DNA of 64,000 nucleotides from Bufo bufo (lineage: Eukaryota; Chordata; Amphibia; Anura; Bufonidae). The notes below the pieces were generated by a model. It saw only the letters and a program-made list of their open reading frames with translations. It was not told the DNA's origin and did not search any database. The first letter of the stretch is position 1, and each line of letters begins with the position of its first letter. Location of the stretch: positions 506,956,556 through 507,020,555 of the forward strand of contig NC_053392.1 in assembly GCF_905171765.1 (NCBI RefSeq), in the 5' to 3' direction. Positions 34,580 through 46,900 of this stretch are shown here, in pieces. The position numbers and the translations under genes were made by a program.

Positions 34580-35097
34580 TAGAGATGAATGAAGTAATTT
34601 GATTAATTATGAATGAATTCATCATGAATCGCATTCCATTGTATATAATAGGTGCAATGACAGGGAGCGGCGATCGTGCCGCCCCCACGTCACTTAACCC
34701 CTCAGATGTTGCAGTCAACGTTGATCATGACATCTGACAGTCACATTCAGGCCTTTCAGGGGGTAAATCAGAACAAAATATATACTCGCATTTGCTCTCG
34801 GAGAGGCCGACGTGGCCATTTTGAAGAAAACGCACCAAATTGCGCACACTCTGATCGTATGATCACATAATTGTGCCTGACCAGAGCATTTTCTTCAATC
34901 AAGATGGCTGAGACGGCCTCTCTGCGAGCAAATGGATGAGATGAGTGTATTTTTTTTGTTGTTGTTGTTTTTTACTGCCATTTGAGGAAAAATTTATTAA
35001 TTACCATCAAGCGTGAGGAAATTCGGCTGCGTGACAAATCAGAATCAAATTTTTCTTGAAAGTCGGATCGAAGTCCACTTCGATTTTCTCAACACTA
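34580..35097. mobile_element. hAT-like MITE (518 bp)
   Basis: Starts TAGAGATGAATGAAG and ends CTCAACACTA. Flanks 'atggtaag' (34572-34579) and 'cttgtaag' (35098-35105) match at 6 of 8, an aged target duplication. The interior has 'ctgatcgtatgatcac' and paired 'gccattttgaagaaaa' / 'ttttcttcaatcaagatggc' arms. Confidence 0.75.
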
Positions 35098-35798
35098 CTT
35101 GTAAGCCTTACCAGTCACAAGGCAACGTTGCAGTCGACTTAAAAATTTAATTACATAATTAAATGTACTGTGCATGGATATTCTTCTGTACAGAATTCAG
35201 CTTAAAGGGGTTTTTGGGGATTTTTATATTGATAGCCTATTCTCAGGATAGGTCATCAATATGAGATTAGCAGGGGTCCGGCTCCCAGCTAATTTGAGGA
35301 AGTCAAGTCACGGCACTCACTGGAGCCCCAGTGAGCGCTGCGGCCTCCTCATAGCTTACTAAGCGCAGCACCATCCATAGTATAGTGGCTGTGCCTGGCA
35401 CCTCAGTCCCATTCACTTTATTGTCATTGAGCTGCACCTAGGATATGTGACCAATAAACGATAATATCTTGATTTTCAAACTGTTTAAAAGGACCATTAG
35501 TATCACATTGTTCACATTTGACTTCGACTAAGCTTATAAAGCTTTGGGGATTACTTACGTTTACAACATTCTTCTGAATATCTGATATATTTCTAATATA
35601 ATATTTTGATAGAGTGAAGATTTTTGGCTTTTTATTTGACATAAGTCCACTTTACCATGATGTAGAGTTTCTCAGATACAGTTGCTATGGTATAAAGATG
35701 TTTACTACAATGTGGAAAGAGAAATGCTTTAATATAAAGTAAATATTACATTAAGTGATGCTACATGGAATGTCATTTTTTCACAGTAGAATTTTAAG
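35098..35798. other. Interval with fragment of a dispersed repeat
   Basis: 35203-35290 carries the 'cctattctcaggatagg' / 'tcatcaatat' block also found at 22680, a MITE fragment. The rest is AT-rich without coding potential. Confidence 0.5.
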
Positions 35799-36724
35799 TA
35801 GAGATGAGTGAATCAAATCTGATGAAGTGGAATTTGATCCGAATTTCAGGAATTATTCGATTCGCTCCGAATTTCCTCACGCTTCGTGGTAATGAATCGC
35901 ATTATTTTCCTAAAATGGCTGGTGCACATGTTAAGACATGGAGCAAGGAACTCTGGGAACGAGAGATCACCCACAATGCCATGTATGCAGCCAATCCACA
36001 GCCAGACAGCCCTGTAATGTCCCAGCCCTATAAATAGCCTCAGCCATCTTGGATTTAGCGAGAGACGTTAGCAGGCGCTAGGGACAGTGCTAGGAAAGAC
36101 TTGAAAACATATATTTTGCTCAATAGAAGTTCAGGGAAAGAATATTAGAAGTGTAGGGAAAGGATAGAGAGGAATTATTCCACAGTATTGAAGCAGAACA
36201 GGGTTCAACAGGGGTGTTTACAGCCTGGGTAATAGATACAATCCTATTACACCTTGCTGCACTGACTGAAAATCCAAATTGTCATTATACTGCTGCTCAT
36301 TTCAGATTTGCAATACCTCTGTAATTCCAGTAAACCGCTCTTGTTATTGGGGTCTTATTAGCCCTAGTGGGGTGCAGTTATATATATGTTATTACCCGTT
36401 GTGTGGTGAAGTGAGAAAATTAAAGCCCTTTTTGGAGTGTAGTAATTTCTAGTGTTGATCGAGCACCAAAGTGCTTGGGTGATCTGGTGCTCGAGCACAA
36501 TGGGAGAAACCAAGCACCCCCTGCTCTGAAGAAGGGAGGGTGCCGGGTACCACTGAGGTCTATGCAGAAGATCTCTGTACAGTGAGGGAATCCCCCAGTG
36601 TGAGTCTGCGGCTTAGGAGTTCTTTCTCTGACTCCATATATAGCTATGTCCATATATGGAGTCAGTGCTTGGGGACAGCCTGTGTATTTAAATCTAATTT
36701 AGCCTCTATTTCTGAAAAGTTTCT

Positions 36725-36790
36725 GCCAGGATTTGAACTCACAACCTTCTACATTAGAGACAAGGACTTTAACCACTCAGCTATAAAGCT
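36725..36790 (-). other. tRNA-like sequence, left hairpin of element F
   Basis: Minus strand: A box TAGCTGAGTGGT (36772-36783) with following TAAAG, B box AGTTCAAATCC (36729-36739). It resembles a tRNA-Leu/Ser D-arm, without a full cloverleaf. Confidence 0.6.
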
Positions 36791-36894
36791 GAATGATAAA
36801 CTATGTCAGAAAAATCTCATAGTAGTTTGTCATGTAGTAAGTATTCCTATACAGCAGAAGTATCATTTCACATTTCAGTGCAGGTTAACATGTA

Positions 36895-36960
36895 GCTGTA
36901 TAGCATAGAGGTTAAAGTTCTTGGCTCTAATGTAGACGGTTGTGAGTTAAAATCCCAGCA
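36895..36960 (+). other. tRNA-like sequence, second arm
   Basis: Plus strand 'tagcatagaggttaaag' then 'gttgtgagttaaaatccc'; the B box has decayed (GTTAAAATCC). Faces away from the one at 36725. Confidence 0.5.
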
Positions 36961-37065
36961 GAAATGTTTCAGAAATAGAGGCTAAATTAGATTTATATAT
37001 TTTAGATTATTTTTTGTAATTGTAAAAAATGTATGGCACAAAATAAATGTGTAATTACAAAAAAA

Positions 37066-37069
<4 letters not shown>

Positions 37070-37108
<39 letters not shown>
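37070..37108. repeat. (TA)n microsatellite
   Basis: Alternating TA tract inside element F. Confidence 0.95.
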
Positions 37109-37111
<3 letters not shown>

Positions 37112-37204
37112 TCATACTTCTGATATATGAATGCATAATATGTGGGAAACTACTACTGATGTTTTTAGTTTTTAGCCATAATAGGTTATATATATTATAA
37201 TATA

Positions 37205-38116
37205 CAGGGTGGGCCATTTATATGGATACACCTTAATAAAATGGGAATGGTTTGTGATATTGACTTCCTGTTTGTGGCACATTAGTATATGTGAGGGGGG
37301 AAACTTTTCAAGATGGGTGGTGACCATGGCGGCCATTTTGAAGTTGGCCATTTTGAATCCAACTTTTGTTTTTTCAATAGGAAGAGGGTCATGTGACACA
37401 TCAAACTTATTGGGAATTTCACAAGAAAAACAATGGTGTGCTTGGTTTTAACATAACTTTATTCTTTCATGAGTTATTTACAAGTTTCTGACCACTTATA
37501 AAATGTGTTCAATGTGCTGCCCATTGTGTTGGATTGTGAATGCAACCCTCTTCTCCCACTCTTCACACACTGATAGCAACACCACAGGAGAAATGCTAGC
37601 ACAGGCTTCCAGTATCCGTAGTTTCAGGTGCTGCACACCTCGTATCTTCACAGCATAGACGATTGCCTTCAGATGATACGAGATGTGCAGCACCTGAAAC
37701 TACGGATACTGGAAGCCTGTGCTAGCATTTCTCCTGCGGTGTTGCTTTCAGTGTGTGAAGAGTGGGAGAAGAGGGTTGCATTCACAATCCAACACAATGG
37801 GCAGCACATTGAACATATTTTATAAGTGGTCAGAAACTTGTAAATAACTCATGAAAGAATAAAGTTAGGTTAAAACCAAGCACACCATTGTTTTTCTTGT
37901 GAAATTCCCAATAAGTTTGATGTGTCACATGACTCTCTTCCTATTGAAAAAACAAAAGTTGGATTCAAAATGGCCGACTTCAAAATGGCCGCCATGTTCA
38001 CTACCCATCTTGAAAAGTTTCCCCCCTCACATATAGTAATGTGCCACAAACAGGAAGTCAATATCACCAACCATTCCCATTTTATTAAGGTGTATCCATA
38101 TAAATGGCCCACCCTG
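37205..38116. mobile_element. Near-perfect 912-bp palindrome, mariner-type ends
   Basis: TA flanks (37203-37204, 38117-38118). It starts CAGGGTGGGCCATTTATATG and ends as its exact inverse. Arms of ~444 bp meet at a ~25-nt centre near 37660 and differ at only a few positions. Each arm encodes, reading inward to outward, a segment with CEEWEKRVAFTIQ and NGQHIEHIL before a stop, which looks like the C terminus of a Tc1/mariner-type transposase. A head-to-head duplication of one transposon end. Confidence 0.9.
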
Positions 38117-38169
38117 TATTATATATTGTAAGTATATAATAATATATGTAATTATATTATGGCTAAAAA

Positions 38170-38170
38170 C

Positions 38171-38208
<38 letters not shown>
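38170..38208. repeat. (TA)n microsatellite
   Basis: Uninterrupted TA tract adjoining the Penelope-like fragment. Confidence 0.95.
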
Positions 38209-38212
<4 letters not shown>

Positions 38213-39485
38213 AAAGAAGAAGTAGGACTGCACTCCGAAGTAGTGATAAAACAACCAGTAGTTTATTCACCCATAATATGGCAAATCTTGCGACGTTTCG
38301 GCTCACAAGAGCCTTCCTCAAGCATGGAAACAGTGAAAGTGAAGGTATATAAAGACACTTGCAAAATGTCCAACCCATCAGGGTGTGGTTACAATCAATT
38401 CAAATTACATACATCTGATACAAGTGAATAAATAAAGTGCATGTGCATAAAGTGACATAATCCACAACTTTGGGATACCATCCCTATAGTGTGGAGCAAG
38501 GTGGGTACATTGCTTTGTTTCAATTAAGTTCACAATTATATAAATAAGAATATAGTGAATATGGATCACAGAAATCAGACCTTAGGTAGCAATGGGGCCC
38601 GCATATACCATCGCGTTCGTTGCGCTTCTCCAACTCTTCATTGCGCATGACCACACTGACATCATCATATGAGTCATAGTGCAAAGGTCCTGCGCATGTG
38701 TCCTATGTATTCAACACAAAACCGCCATTTTACTTAAGGGTAACATGCCCTGTAGTTCCGAACATGTTCTATGCCTAACTGTTGTCTGAACAAAGTAATT
38801 ATTAAGCATTAAGAATGGTATAAGACCGCAGTAGGGATCTCCTACATGTCCCAGCAACTGGGCCGAAATCCCGATCTTTCGAGCGGGACACCGGACCAGC
38901 GGGCTGCGAGTGTCAGAGGGGAACATTTCCATGATCCCCGCCGGCAGTCAAAGCCCATTTGCCGGTAATTTAGCAGTCATAGGGGGATGATCCCTTTACC
39001 ATTACAACAGCCGTATCATATTCAGGGACAGTTATGTATCTGGAATGACGCGTGAATAAAAGAACGCTGATGTCCACATTTGGACGCATTGTCTCCAAAA
39101 GCCGAAGTTCAGGGATCCACATCCAATATTCTGACAGTGTAAAAATTCCTAAAAGGCAAAGAGAAATATATTTTAGTTTCTCGATTTATGTTGCAGTTAC
39201 ATATTGGTCTTTCACAATTCTCCTGCACCATTATACAGATATAAGAAAGACAGACCGCAAACATACAGGGGAATCAAAAGTGTGCCACAAATCCAGTCAC
39301 TCTCACCTAAACTCAACATTGAGACCTCTAGGGTGCAAGCTGTCCAAATCATATATCCAGCGCAACTCTCTTTTTTTCAAAAGGGTTAGACGATCCCCTC
39401 CTCTGATCACTATACCATTGGGGATTGCTGTTACCCTTCGTTGGACCTGCACCCACATTTTGGCTGGTGCTCCCACTGGACTTTG

Positions 39486-39489
<4 letters not shown>
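38209..39489 (-). mobile_element. Probable Penelope-like retroelement fragment
   Basis: Near 38290-38325 'gcgacgtttcggctcacaag' and 'gccttcctcaagc' resemble the terminal region of vertebrate Penelope-like elements. At ~39310-39420 the minus strand reads DRLTLLKKRELRWIYDLDS, LHPRGLN in one frame, matching the C-terminal end of their GIY-YIG endonuclease part (KRE..WI..L.tL.P.GLN). The middle has no intact frame. Assignment is from motif memory, not alignment. Confidence 0.55.

Positions 39490-39531
<42 letters not shown>
39490..39531. repeat. (AT)n microsatellite
   Basis: Alternating AT tract; a second one follows the next MITE at 40463-40488. Confidence 0.95.
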
Positions 39532-39534
<3 letters not shown>

Positions 39535-40457
39535 TACAGACCAAAAGTTTGGACACACCTTCTCATTCAAAGAGTTTTCTTTATTTTCATGACTATGAAA
39601 GCATCAAAACTATGAATTAACACATGTGGAATTATATACATAAAAAAAAAGGGTGAAACAACTGAAAATATGTCATATTCTAGGTTCTTCAAAGTAGACA
39701 CCTTTTGCTTTGATTACTGCTTTGCACACTTTTGGCATTCTCTTGATGAGCTTCAAGAGGTAGTCCCCTGAAATGGTCTTCCAACAGTCTTGAAGGAGTT
39801 TCCAGAGATGCTTAGCACTTGTTGGCCCTTTTGCCTTCACTCTGCGGTCCAGCTCACCCCAAACCATCTCGATTGGGTTCAGGTCCGGTGACTGTGGAGG
39901 CCAGGTCATCTGGCGCAGCGCCCCATCACTCTCCTTCATGGTCAAATAGCCCTTACTTCATGGTCAAATAGTCAAATGACTGACCTTCATTTCTTAAAGT
40001 AATGATGGCCAATCGTTTTTCTTTACTTAGCTGCTTTTTTTTTGCCATTATATAAATTCTAACAGTCTATTCAGTAGGACTATCAGCTGTGTATCCACCT
40101 GACTTCTCCTCAACGCAACTAATGGTCCCAACCCCATTTATAAGGCAAGAAATCCCACTTATGAAACCTGACAGGGCACACCTGTGAAGTGAAAACCATT
40201 TCAGGGGACTACCTCTTGAAGCTCATCAAGAGAATACCAAGAGTGTGCAAAGCAGTAATCAAAGCAAAAGGTGGCTACTTTGAAGAACCAGAATATGACA
40301 TATTTTCAGTTCTTTCACACTTGTTTGTTATGTATATAATTCCACATGTTTTAATTCATAGTTTTGATGCCTTCAGTGTGAATCTACAATTTTCATAGTC
40401 ATGAAAATAAAGAAAACTCTTTGAATGAAAAGGTGTGTCCAAACTTTTGGTCTGTAC

Positions 40458-40459
<2 letters not shown>
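39532..40459. mobile_element. Palindromic Tc1-derived element (928 bp)
   Basis: Ends CAGTACAGACCAAAAGTTTG and its inverse within a TA microsatellite. Outer ~200-bp arms both contain the Tc1 transposase C-terminal coding segment in opposite orientation (GDYLLKLIKR, VCKAVIKAKG, YFEEP), so the inverted repeat was extended into coding sequence. Confidence 0.92.
39673..40048 (-). pseudogene. Internally deleted Tc1 transposase
   Basis: Minus strand. ATG at 40046-40048 opens a Tc1-type N terminus (MAKKKQLSKEKRLAII), which after about 30 codons runs into the C-terminal third: [14 protein letters not shown] (catalytic Glu), LWKLLQDCWKTI, GVYFEEP. The DNA-binding remainder and both catalytic Asp motifs are deleted, and there is a stop near the junction (around 39950). 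A typical deletion derivative that could only be mobilised in trans. Confidence 0.85.
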
Positions 40460-40489
<30 letters not shown>

Positions 40490-40514
40490 ATTTAACCTAT
40501 ATTTCTGAAAAGTT

Positions 40515-40570
40515 TGAACTCACTACCTTCTACATTAGAGCCAAGAACCTTAACCTCTACGCTATACAGC
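40515..40570 (-). other. tRNA-like sequence, right hairpin of element F
   Basis: Inverted equivalent of the copy at 36895: minus strand 'tagcgtagaggttaagg' and 'gtagtgagttcaaac'. The B box is degraded after GTTCAAA. Confidence 0.45.
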
Positions 40571-40676
40571 TACATGTTAACCTGCATTGAAATATGAAAT
40601 GATATTTCTGCTGTATAGGAATACTTACTACATGACAAACTACTATGAGGTATTTCTGACACAGTTTATCATTCAG

Positions 40677-40742
40677 CTTTATAGCTAAGTGGTTAAAGTC
40701 CTTGCTTTGTACAAGGTTGTGAATTCAAATCCCAGCAGAAAC
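40677..40742 (+). other. tRNA-like sequence, right hairpin, second arm
   Basis: A box TAGCTAAGTGGT (40682-40693), B box AATTCAAATCC (40722-40732). Inverted equivalent of the copy at 36725. Confidence 0.55.
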
Positions 40743-40931
40743 TTTTTAGAAATAGAGACTAAATTGGATTTAAATACACCGACTAGAGCATCGCGCTCGA
40801 GCACACAAGGTATTCGGCTGAATATTACAATGTGCCGAGCATAGAGATGCTAGAGCCGAACTGGTGTTCGGCCGAGCATACTCATTCAACACTAGTAATT
40901 TCCTTTTTATTTACTTATTTGATCTAACAGT

Positions 40932-43905
40932 ATGTCAGACAGAGAAGTGACAGGTCTTGCACAGAGAAGGGGCACAGGCCTAAACGTTTCTGGTCCAGGC
41001 ACAGGTCGCAGCCGAGTAAGGGGCTTGTGGCAGCAAGGGTCACTTTGAAAGTTCTGAGCTCCGAGTGTCAGTTAGCGGTCGTGTCTTGACCAGCAACCCA
41101 GAAGTTCTTGAATGGTTGACTCGATCTTAAACTTCGTCCAAAGTGACATCAGACACCCCCAGCCAAGATTCGGTGGGTTCGTCAGACACAACGCTTAGTT
41201 GGCATGGCACGGGAGCAGGCCCTGTGCCCTCACCTGTCCTCAACCTGCCCTGTTCCCTCAGCCAGAGAAGTACTATAAGCTGTGGGCTCAGCTCCACTAT
41301 ACAGCAAGGATGAGCTACTAGAGAAGAATCAGCAGCTACTGCCCAGCCAAGATACAGAGGAGACATCCGCCACTTCCTCCGGTAGGCGGGCAAGTAGTGA
41401 TGAGGAGATTGGCATGGGAGCTGGTGTTGCGAGCGTTCAGGCGCCTGACCCAGAGACCATTGAGGAGGACAGTGAAGTGCAGACATTACTCGATGATGAT
41501 GATGGAGCTGATCGTACTTGGGAGTTGGTTGAATTAGGGGCTTGATCATCATCAGGAAAAGAGGGTGGAAGCTTGCCCGTGAGGAAGCGGCGGAGTTAGC
41601 AAGTTGCTAGCGTAGCAGGGTGGCAGCAGTGGGAGGTCAGGAGCCAAACGTGCCCGTAGTAGACCACTCGCTGTAGTGGTGCAGGGATTCACGAAGGCAG
41701 TGGCGGTAGCAGTCAGTCAGTGCGGAGTGTTGGGGGTAAAATCACCAACTCAGTGGTGTGGCAGTTTTTTGTCACGCTGCCGGGGGAGGTGAACATGGCC
41801 ATTTGTCAAATATGTGGGCAGAAGGTGAAGCGTGGCCAGGGTGCCAATGTTGGCACCACGGCCCTGCATCGACACATGCAGCGTCACCATAAAGTGGCCT
41901 GGGAGAACCGTGGCTCCAATGTGGTGGTCCAGGCTGCCGCCCAGTGGCACACACCCGATTTCAGCTCCACCACCTCAGCCGAAGGAAGCTGTCTGTCCTT
42001 TCCATTATCTGCTGGTCCTTTTGCTCCTGCTCCTGCTCCTCCTTCTCCTAGTCAGTCATTCCGTCAGCAATCAGTCACCGAATCGATTGCCAAGAAACAG
42101 TATGCGTGCACTCATCCAACGGCGCAGAAGCTGAACGTTCTCCTGACCAAGTTGCTGGTACTGCAGTCCCTCCCTTTCCAAGTGGTGGACTCTGCACCTT
42201 TCAGAAAACTGATGGCTTGTGCCGAGCCAAGGTGGAGAGTCCCAAGCAGTCATTTCTTTGCCAAAAAGGCAGTCCTAATCCTGCACACATATGTAGAACA
42301 GATGGTGGGCCAGTCCTTGAGCCTGTCAGTGTCTGCCAAAGTGCACGGCAGCGCCAACATGTAGAGCTATAGCTACAGTCAAGGACAATTTATGTTCTAT
42401 ACGGCCCACTGGGCGAATGTGGTTCCTACCCAGCCAAACCAGCAACTTGGCCAGGTGACGCCGCTTCCACCTCCACATTCTCATGCTGTCTCCTCATACT
42501 CCACCTTGTTCTCAGCCTCTACTGCAGGGAAAATTCACAGTGCTTCACCAGCATTCCACATGTGCAGGGAACGGCAGTGTCACGCTGTTCTGCATCTAGT
42601 TTCCCTTAATGAACAGAGTCACACAGGGGAGGAACGGCTCCGTGTCCTTCATCAAGAAATCGAATCCTGGCTTTCTCCACGACAACTCAAAGTCGGAACC
42701 ATGGTGACCGACAACAGGAAGAACATCGTGTCGACGCTGCGTCAAGGAGGACTGAGCCATGTGCCCTGCATGGCGCACGTGTTCAATCTGGTTGTCAAGC
42801 GTTTCCTGAAGTCTTTCACCCATTTGCAAGACATCCTAAAAATGGCCAGGAAAGTTTGCATGCACTTCAGCCACTCGTACACCGCCAAACTCACCCTCCT
42901 TGAGCTACAGAGGCAGAACGGCGTCCCCCAACATAGGCTGATATGCGACATTTCCACCGGTTGGAATTCCACCCTCCATATGTTGGACTGACTGTACGAA
43001 CAGAGAAAGGCCATAAACGATTTCTTAATGATACAAGCGGACAGAGGTACTCCCCTGTGTAACTTCGATGTTAGCCAGTGGCAGCTCATACGTGACACCT
43101 GCCGTTTGAGCGTGCCCTTTAATGAGGCCACTTTATTTGTCTGTCGCCAGGACTGTGTTATGTACAACGTCATTCCACTGATTTATATCCTGGATAAAGA
43201 TGCTGGTAAATCTGGCTGGTCAGGGGACTAGAGACATGGCACCTACATCTCACAGCCACATGAGCCCTGTGGGGACTGAACTGGAGGAGGAGGAGGAGTA
43301 GGATGACATTAAAGCACAAGCAATTTGTAGTGAAATAGGTGATTTTTCAAAAACAGGTGACACGAGAGGAGGAGCAGGAGCAGCCGGAGGAGCAAGAGGG
43401 AGAGGAGGAAGATGAGGCAGATGACCCAGACACACCGTGGCAGTATGCAGTGGAGATGAAGGCAGGGAGTCCCTCCGAGTCACTTGCTCAAATGGCCCAA
43501 TGCATGCTCACTTGCTTGCCTAGTGACAGCCGAATTGTCCCCATTCGGCAGAGGGATGACTACTGGCTCTCCACCATGTGAGACCCTCGCTACCGATCCA
43601 AAATGGGAACCTTTTTTACACTCGCTGAGAGGAAGGACAAAACAAATCTACCATGGAGACATCCTATGTAGTCAGTTAGCCTCTGCCTATCTGCGCCATC
43701 GTCCATCCTCTCACAGGTCTGACCGGGGGGGCCCTCTGCGCTCACATTCCACTGCCATGGCTGCTGGGGGGGGGAGTGGCAGGAGCAGCTCCATCAGCAG
43801 CAGCCTCAGTCTAGAGTCGCTGATAAGCAGCTTACTTCACCAGCATAGAGAAGAAACTACTCACCAGCTAGACATAGAGCAGAACCTGAACCAGCAGGTG
43901 GTGGC
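40932..43905 (+). pseudogene. hAT transposase relic H, main part
   Basis: Begins at ATG 40932 (MSDREVTGLAQRRG). The acidic region (EEIGMGAG, DDDDGADRTWELVE, ~41400-41540) and later parts are in shifting frames. BED finger at 41750-41890: VWQFFVTL, CQICG, HRHMQRHH. Then a linker, QSVTESIAKKQYA, LLVLQSLPFQVVDSAPF and a region where the first catalytic Asp block is disturbed by a stop (~42364). MVTDNRKNIVSTL (second Asp), PCMAHVFNLVV and ISTGWNSTLHML (usually TRWNS) reach 42991; then a stop; then degraded pieces including DYWLSTM*DPRY at ~43580. The reading is cut at 43905 by a hAT insertion and resumes at 48041. Confidence 0.87.
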
Positions 43906-46900
43906 TAGTGATGTCGCGAACATAAAATTTTCAGTTCGCGAACAGCGAACGAGAACTTCCGCAAATGTTCGCGAACTGGCGAACCGGGCGAACCGCCATA
44001 GACTTCAATAGACAGGCGAATTTTAAAACCCACAGGGACTCTTTCTGGCCACAATAGTGATGAGAAAGTTGTTTCAAGGGGTCTAACACCTGGACTGTGG
44101 CATGCCGGAGGGGGATCTATGGCAAAACTCCCATGGAAAATTACGTAGTGGACGCAGAGTCGGGTTTTAATCCATAAAGGGCATAAATCAACTAACATTC
44201 CTAAATTGTTTGGAATAACGTGCTTTAAAACATCCAGTGTGTGTATACGATCAGGTATGATGTTGTATCGATCAGGTAGTGTAAGGGTTACGCCCGCATC
44301 ACAGACATTGACAGACCAAACTCCCCTTTTAATGCACCGCAAACAGTTCATTTGCACAACCGCAAACTCCCCATTTGCACAAGGTTGGATACCAAGCTAG
44401 CCACGTCCCGGTGATGTCATTGAAGGTTTCTTCCTCCACCCAGCCACGTACAACACCAAGGGTCCCCGAAAGGTCAATTGAATTGATTTTTCGAACGGGG
44501 AGATGGTTAAAAAAACGCTGGCTCCCTCCCCTTTGTTTTTATCCACGGTGACTGCGTCTGCGCCGTGCAATTTACTGTCACACCCGATATGAGTGGTATT
44601 TTCTGTAGTACTATTCTCATCAGTTTAATCCCTCTAACGTCCCCAATCTGGGTGCCATTTATTGAATAGATTTTTCGAACGGGGAGATGGTATCAGTGGT
44701 TGGCACTGGCAGTGGGCACACTACAGTCAGTAGAAGCGGGCCTGACACACACTGGCAGCAGGCAAGCAACTGAAATTACACTAAAGTGTAAAAATTAAAT
44801 GCCTTATTTATCGGCAAGCTACTGTGCCACCCGGTATGAGTGGTTGGCACTGGCAGTGGGCACACTACAGTCAGTGGAAGAGGGCCTGACACACACTGGC
44901 AGCAGGCAAGCAACTGAATTTAGACTACTGTCTAAAAATTAAATGCCTTATTTATCGGCAAGCTACTGTGCCACCCGGTATGAGTGGTTGGCACTGGCAG
45001 TGGGCACACTACAGTCAGTGGAAGAGGGCCTGACACACACTGGCAGCAGGCAAGCAACTGAATTTAGACTACTGTCTAAAAATTAAATGCCTTATTTATC
45101 GGCAAGCTACTGTGCCACCCGGTATCAGTGGTTGGCACTGGCAGTGGGCACACTACAGTCAGTGGAAGCGGGCCTGACACACACTGGCAGCAGGCAAGCA
45201 ACTGAATTTAGACTACTGTCTAAAAATTAAATGCCTTATTTATCGGCAAGCTACTGTGCCACCCGGTATCAGTGGTTGGCACTGGCAGTGGGCACACTAC
45301 AGTCAGTTGAAGTCGGCCTGACACACACTAGCAGCAGGCAAGCAGCTGAAATTACACTAAAGTGTAAAAATTAAATGCCTTTTTTATGCAAAGTCCTGTG
45401 CCAGCCGGTATGAGTGGTGGGCACTGGCAGTGGGCACACTACAGTCAGTGGAAGTCAGCCTGACACACACTGGCAGGCAACTAACCTTAGATTAAAGTGT
45501 AAAAATTAAGTGCCTATTTTTTAAGCAAAGTCCTGTGCCACTCGGTATGACAGGGGTGGGCACTGGCAGTGGGCACACTACAGTCAGTTGAAGTCGGCCT
45601 GACACACACTGGCAGGCAACTAACCTTAGATTAAAGTGTAAAAATGAAGTGCCTTTTTTTTAAGCAAAGTCCTGTGCCACACGGGATGACAGGGGTGGGC
45701 ACTGGCAGTGGGCACACTACAGTCAGTTGAAGTCGGCCTGACACACACTAGCAGCAGGCAAGCAGCTGAAATTACACTAAAGTGTAAAAATTAAATGCCT
45801 TTTTTATGCAAAGTCCTGTGCCAGCCGGTATGAGTGGTGGGCACTGGCAGTGGGCACACTACAGTCAGTGGAAGTCAGCCTGACACACACTGGCAGGCAA
45901 CTAACCTTAGATTAAAGTGTAAAAATTAAGTGCCTATTTTTTAAGCAAAGTCCTGTGCCACTCGGTATGACAGGGGTGGGCACTGGCAGTGGGCACACTA
46001 CAGTCAGTTGAAGTCGGCCTGACACACACTAGCAGCAGGCAAGCAGCTGAAATTACATTAAAGTGTAAAAATTAAATGCCTTTTTTAAGCAAAGTCCTGT
46101 GCCAGCCGGTATGAGTGGTGGGCACTGGCAGTGGGCACACTACAGTCAGTGGAAGTCAGCCTGACACACACTGGCAGGCAACTAACCTTAGATTAAAGTG
46201 TAAAAATTAAGTGCCTATTTTTTAAGCAAAGTCCTGTGCCACTCGGTATGACAGGGGTGGGCACTGGCAGTGGGCACACTACAGTCAGTTGAAGTCGGCC
46301 TGACACACACTAGCAGCAGGCAAGCAGCTGAAATTACATTAAAGTGTAAAAATTAAATGCCTTTTTTAAGCAAAGTCCTGTGCCAGCCGGTATGAGTGGT
46401 GGGCACTGGCAGTGGGCACACTACAGTCAGTGGAAGTCAGCCTGACACACACTGGCAGGCAACTAACCTTAGATTAAAGTGTAAAAATTAAGTGCCTATT
46501 TTTTAAGCAAAGTCCTGTGCCACTCGGTATGACAGGGGTGGGCACTGGCAGTGGGCACACTACAGTCAGTTGAAGTCGGCCTGACACACACTAGCAGCAG
46601 GCAAGCAGCTGAAATTACATTAAAGTGTAAAAATTAAATGCCTTTTTTAAGCAAAGTCCTGTGCCAGCCGGTATGAGTGGTGGGCACTGGCAGTGGGCAC
46701 ACTACAGTCAGTGGAAGTCAGCCTGACACACACTGGCAGGCAACTAACCTTAGATTAAAGTGTAAAAATTAAGTGCCTATTTTTTAAGCAAAGTCCTGTG
46801 CCACTCGGGATGACAGGGGTGGGCACTGGCAGTGGGCACACTACAGTCAGTTGAAGTCGGCCTGACACACACTGGCAGGCAACTAACCTTAGATTAAAGT

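Larger units (their letters stand above)
36450..40894. mobile_element. Foldback hAT element F (4445 bp)
   Basis: Exact 8-bp duplication GTAATTTC at 36442-36449 and 40895-40902. Termini TAGTGTTGATCGAG and, inverted, TAGTGTTGAATGAG. Subterminal ~300-bp blocks (36685-36995 and 40497-40780) are inverted copies of each other, and each is itself a hairpin with tRNA-like arms. The interior is filled by two palindromic Tc1/mariner derivatives, a probable Penelope-like fragment and TA microsatellites. No hAT coding sequence: non-autonomous. Confidence 0.95.

Noticed and set aside
41127..41552. Minus-strand 141-residue frame
   Set aside because: Antisense to the acidic region of hAT unit H; low-complexity composition explains it.
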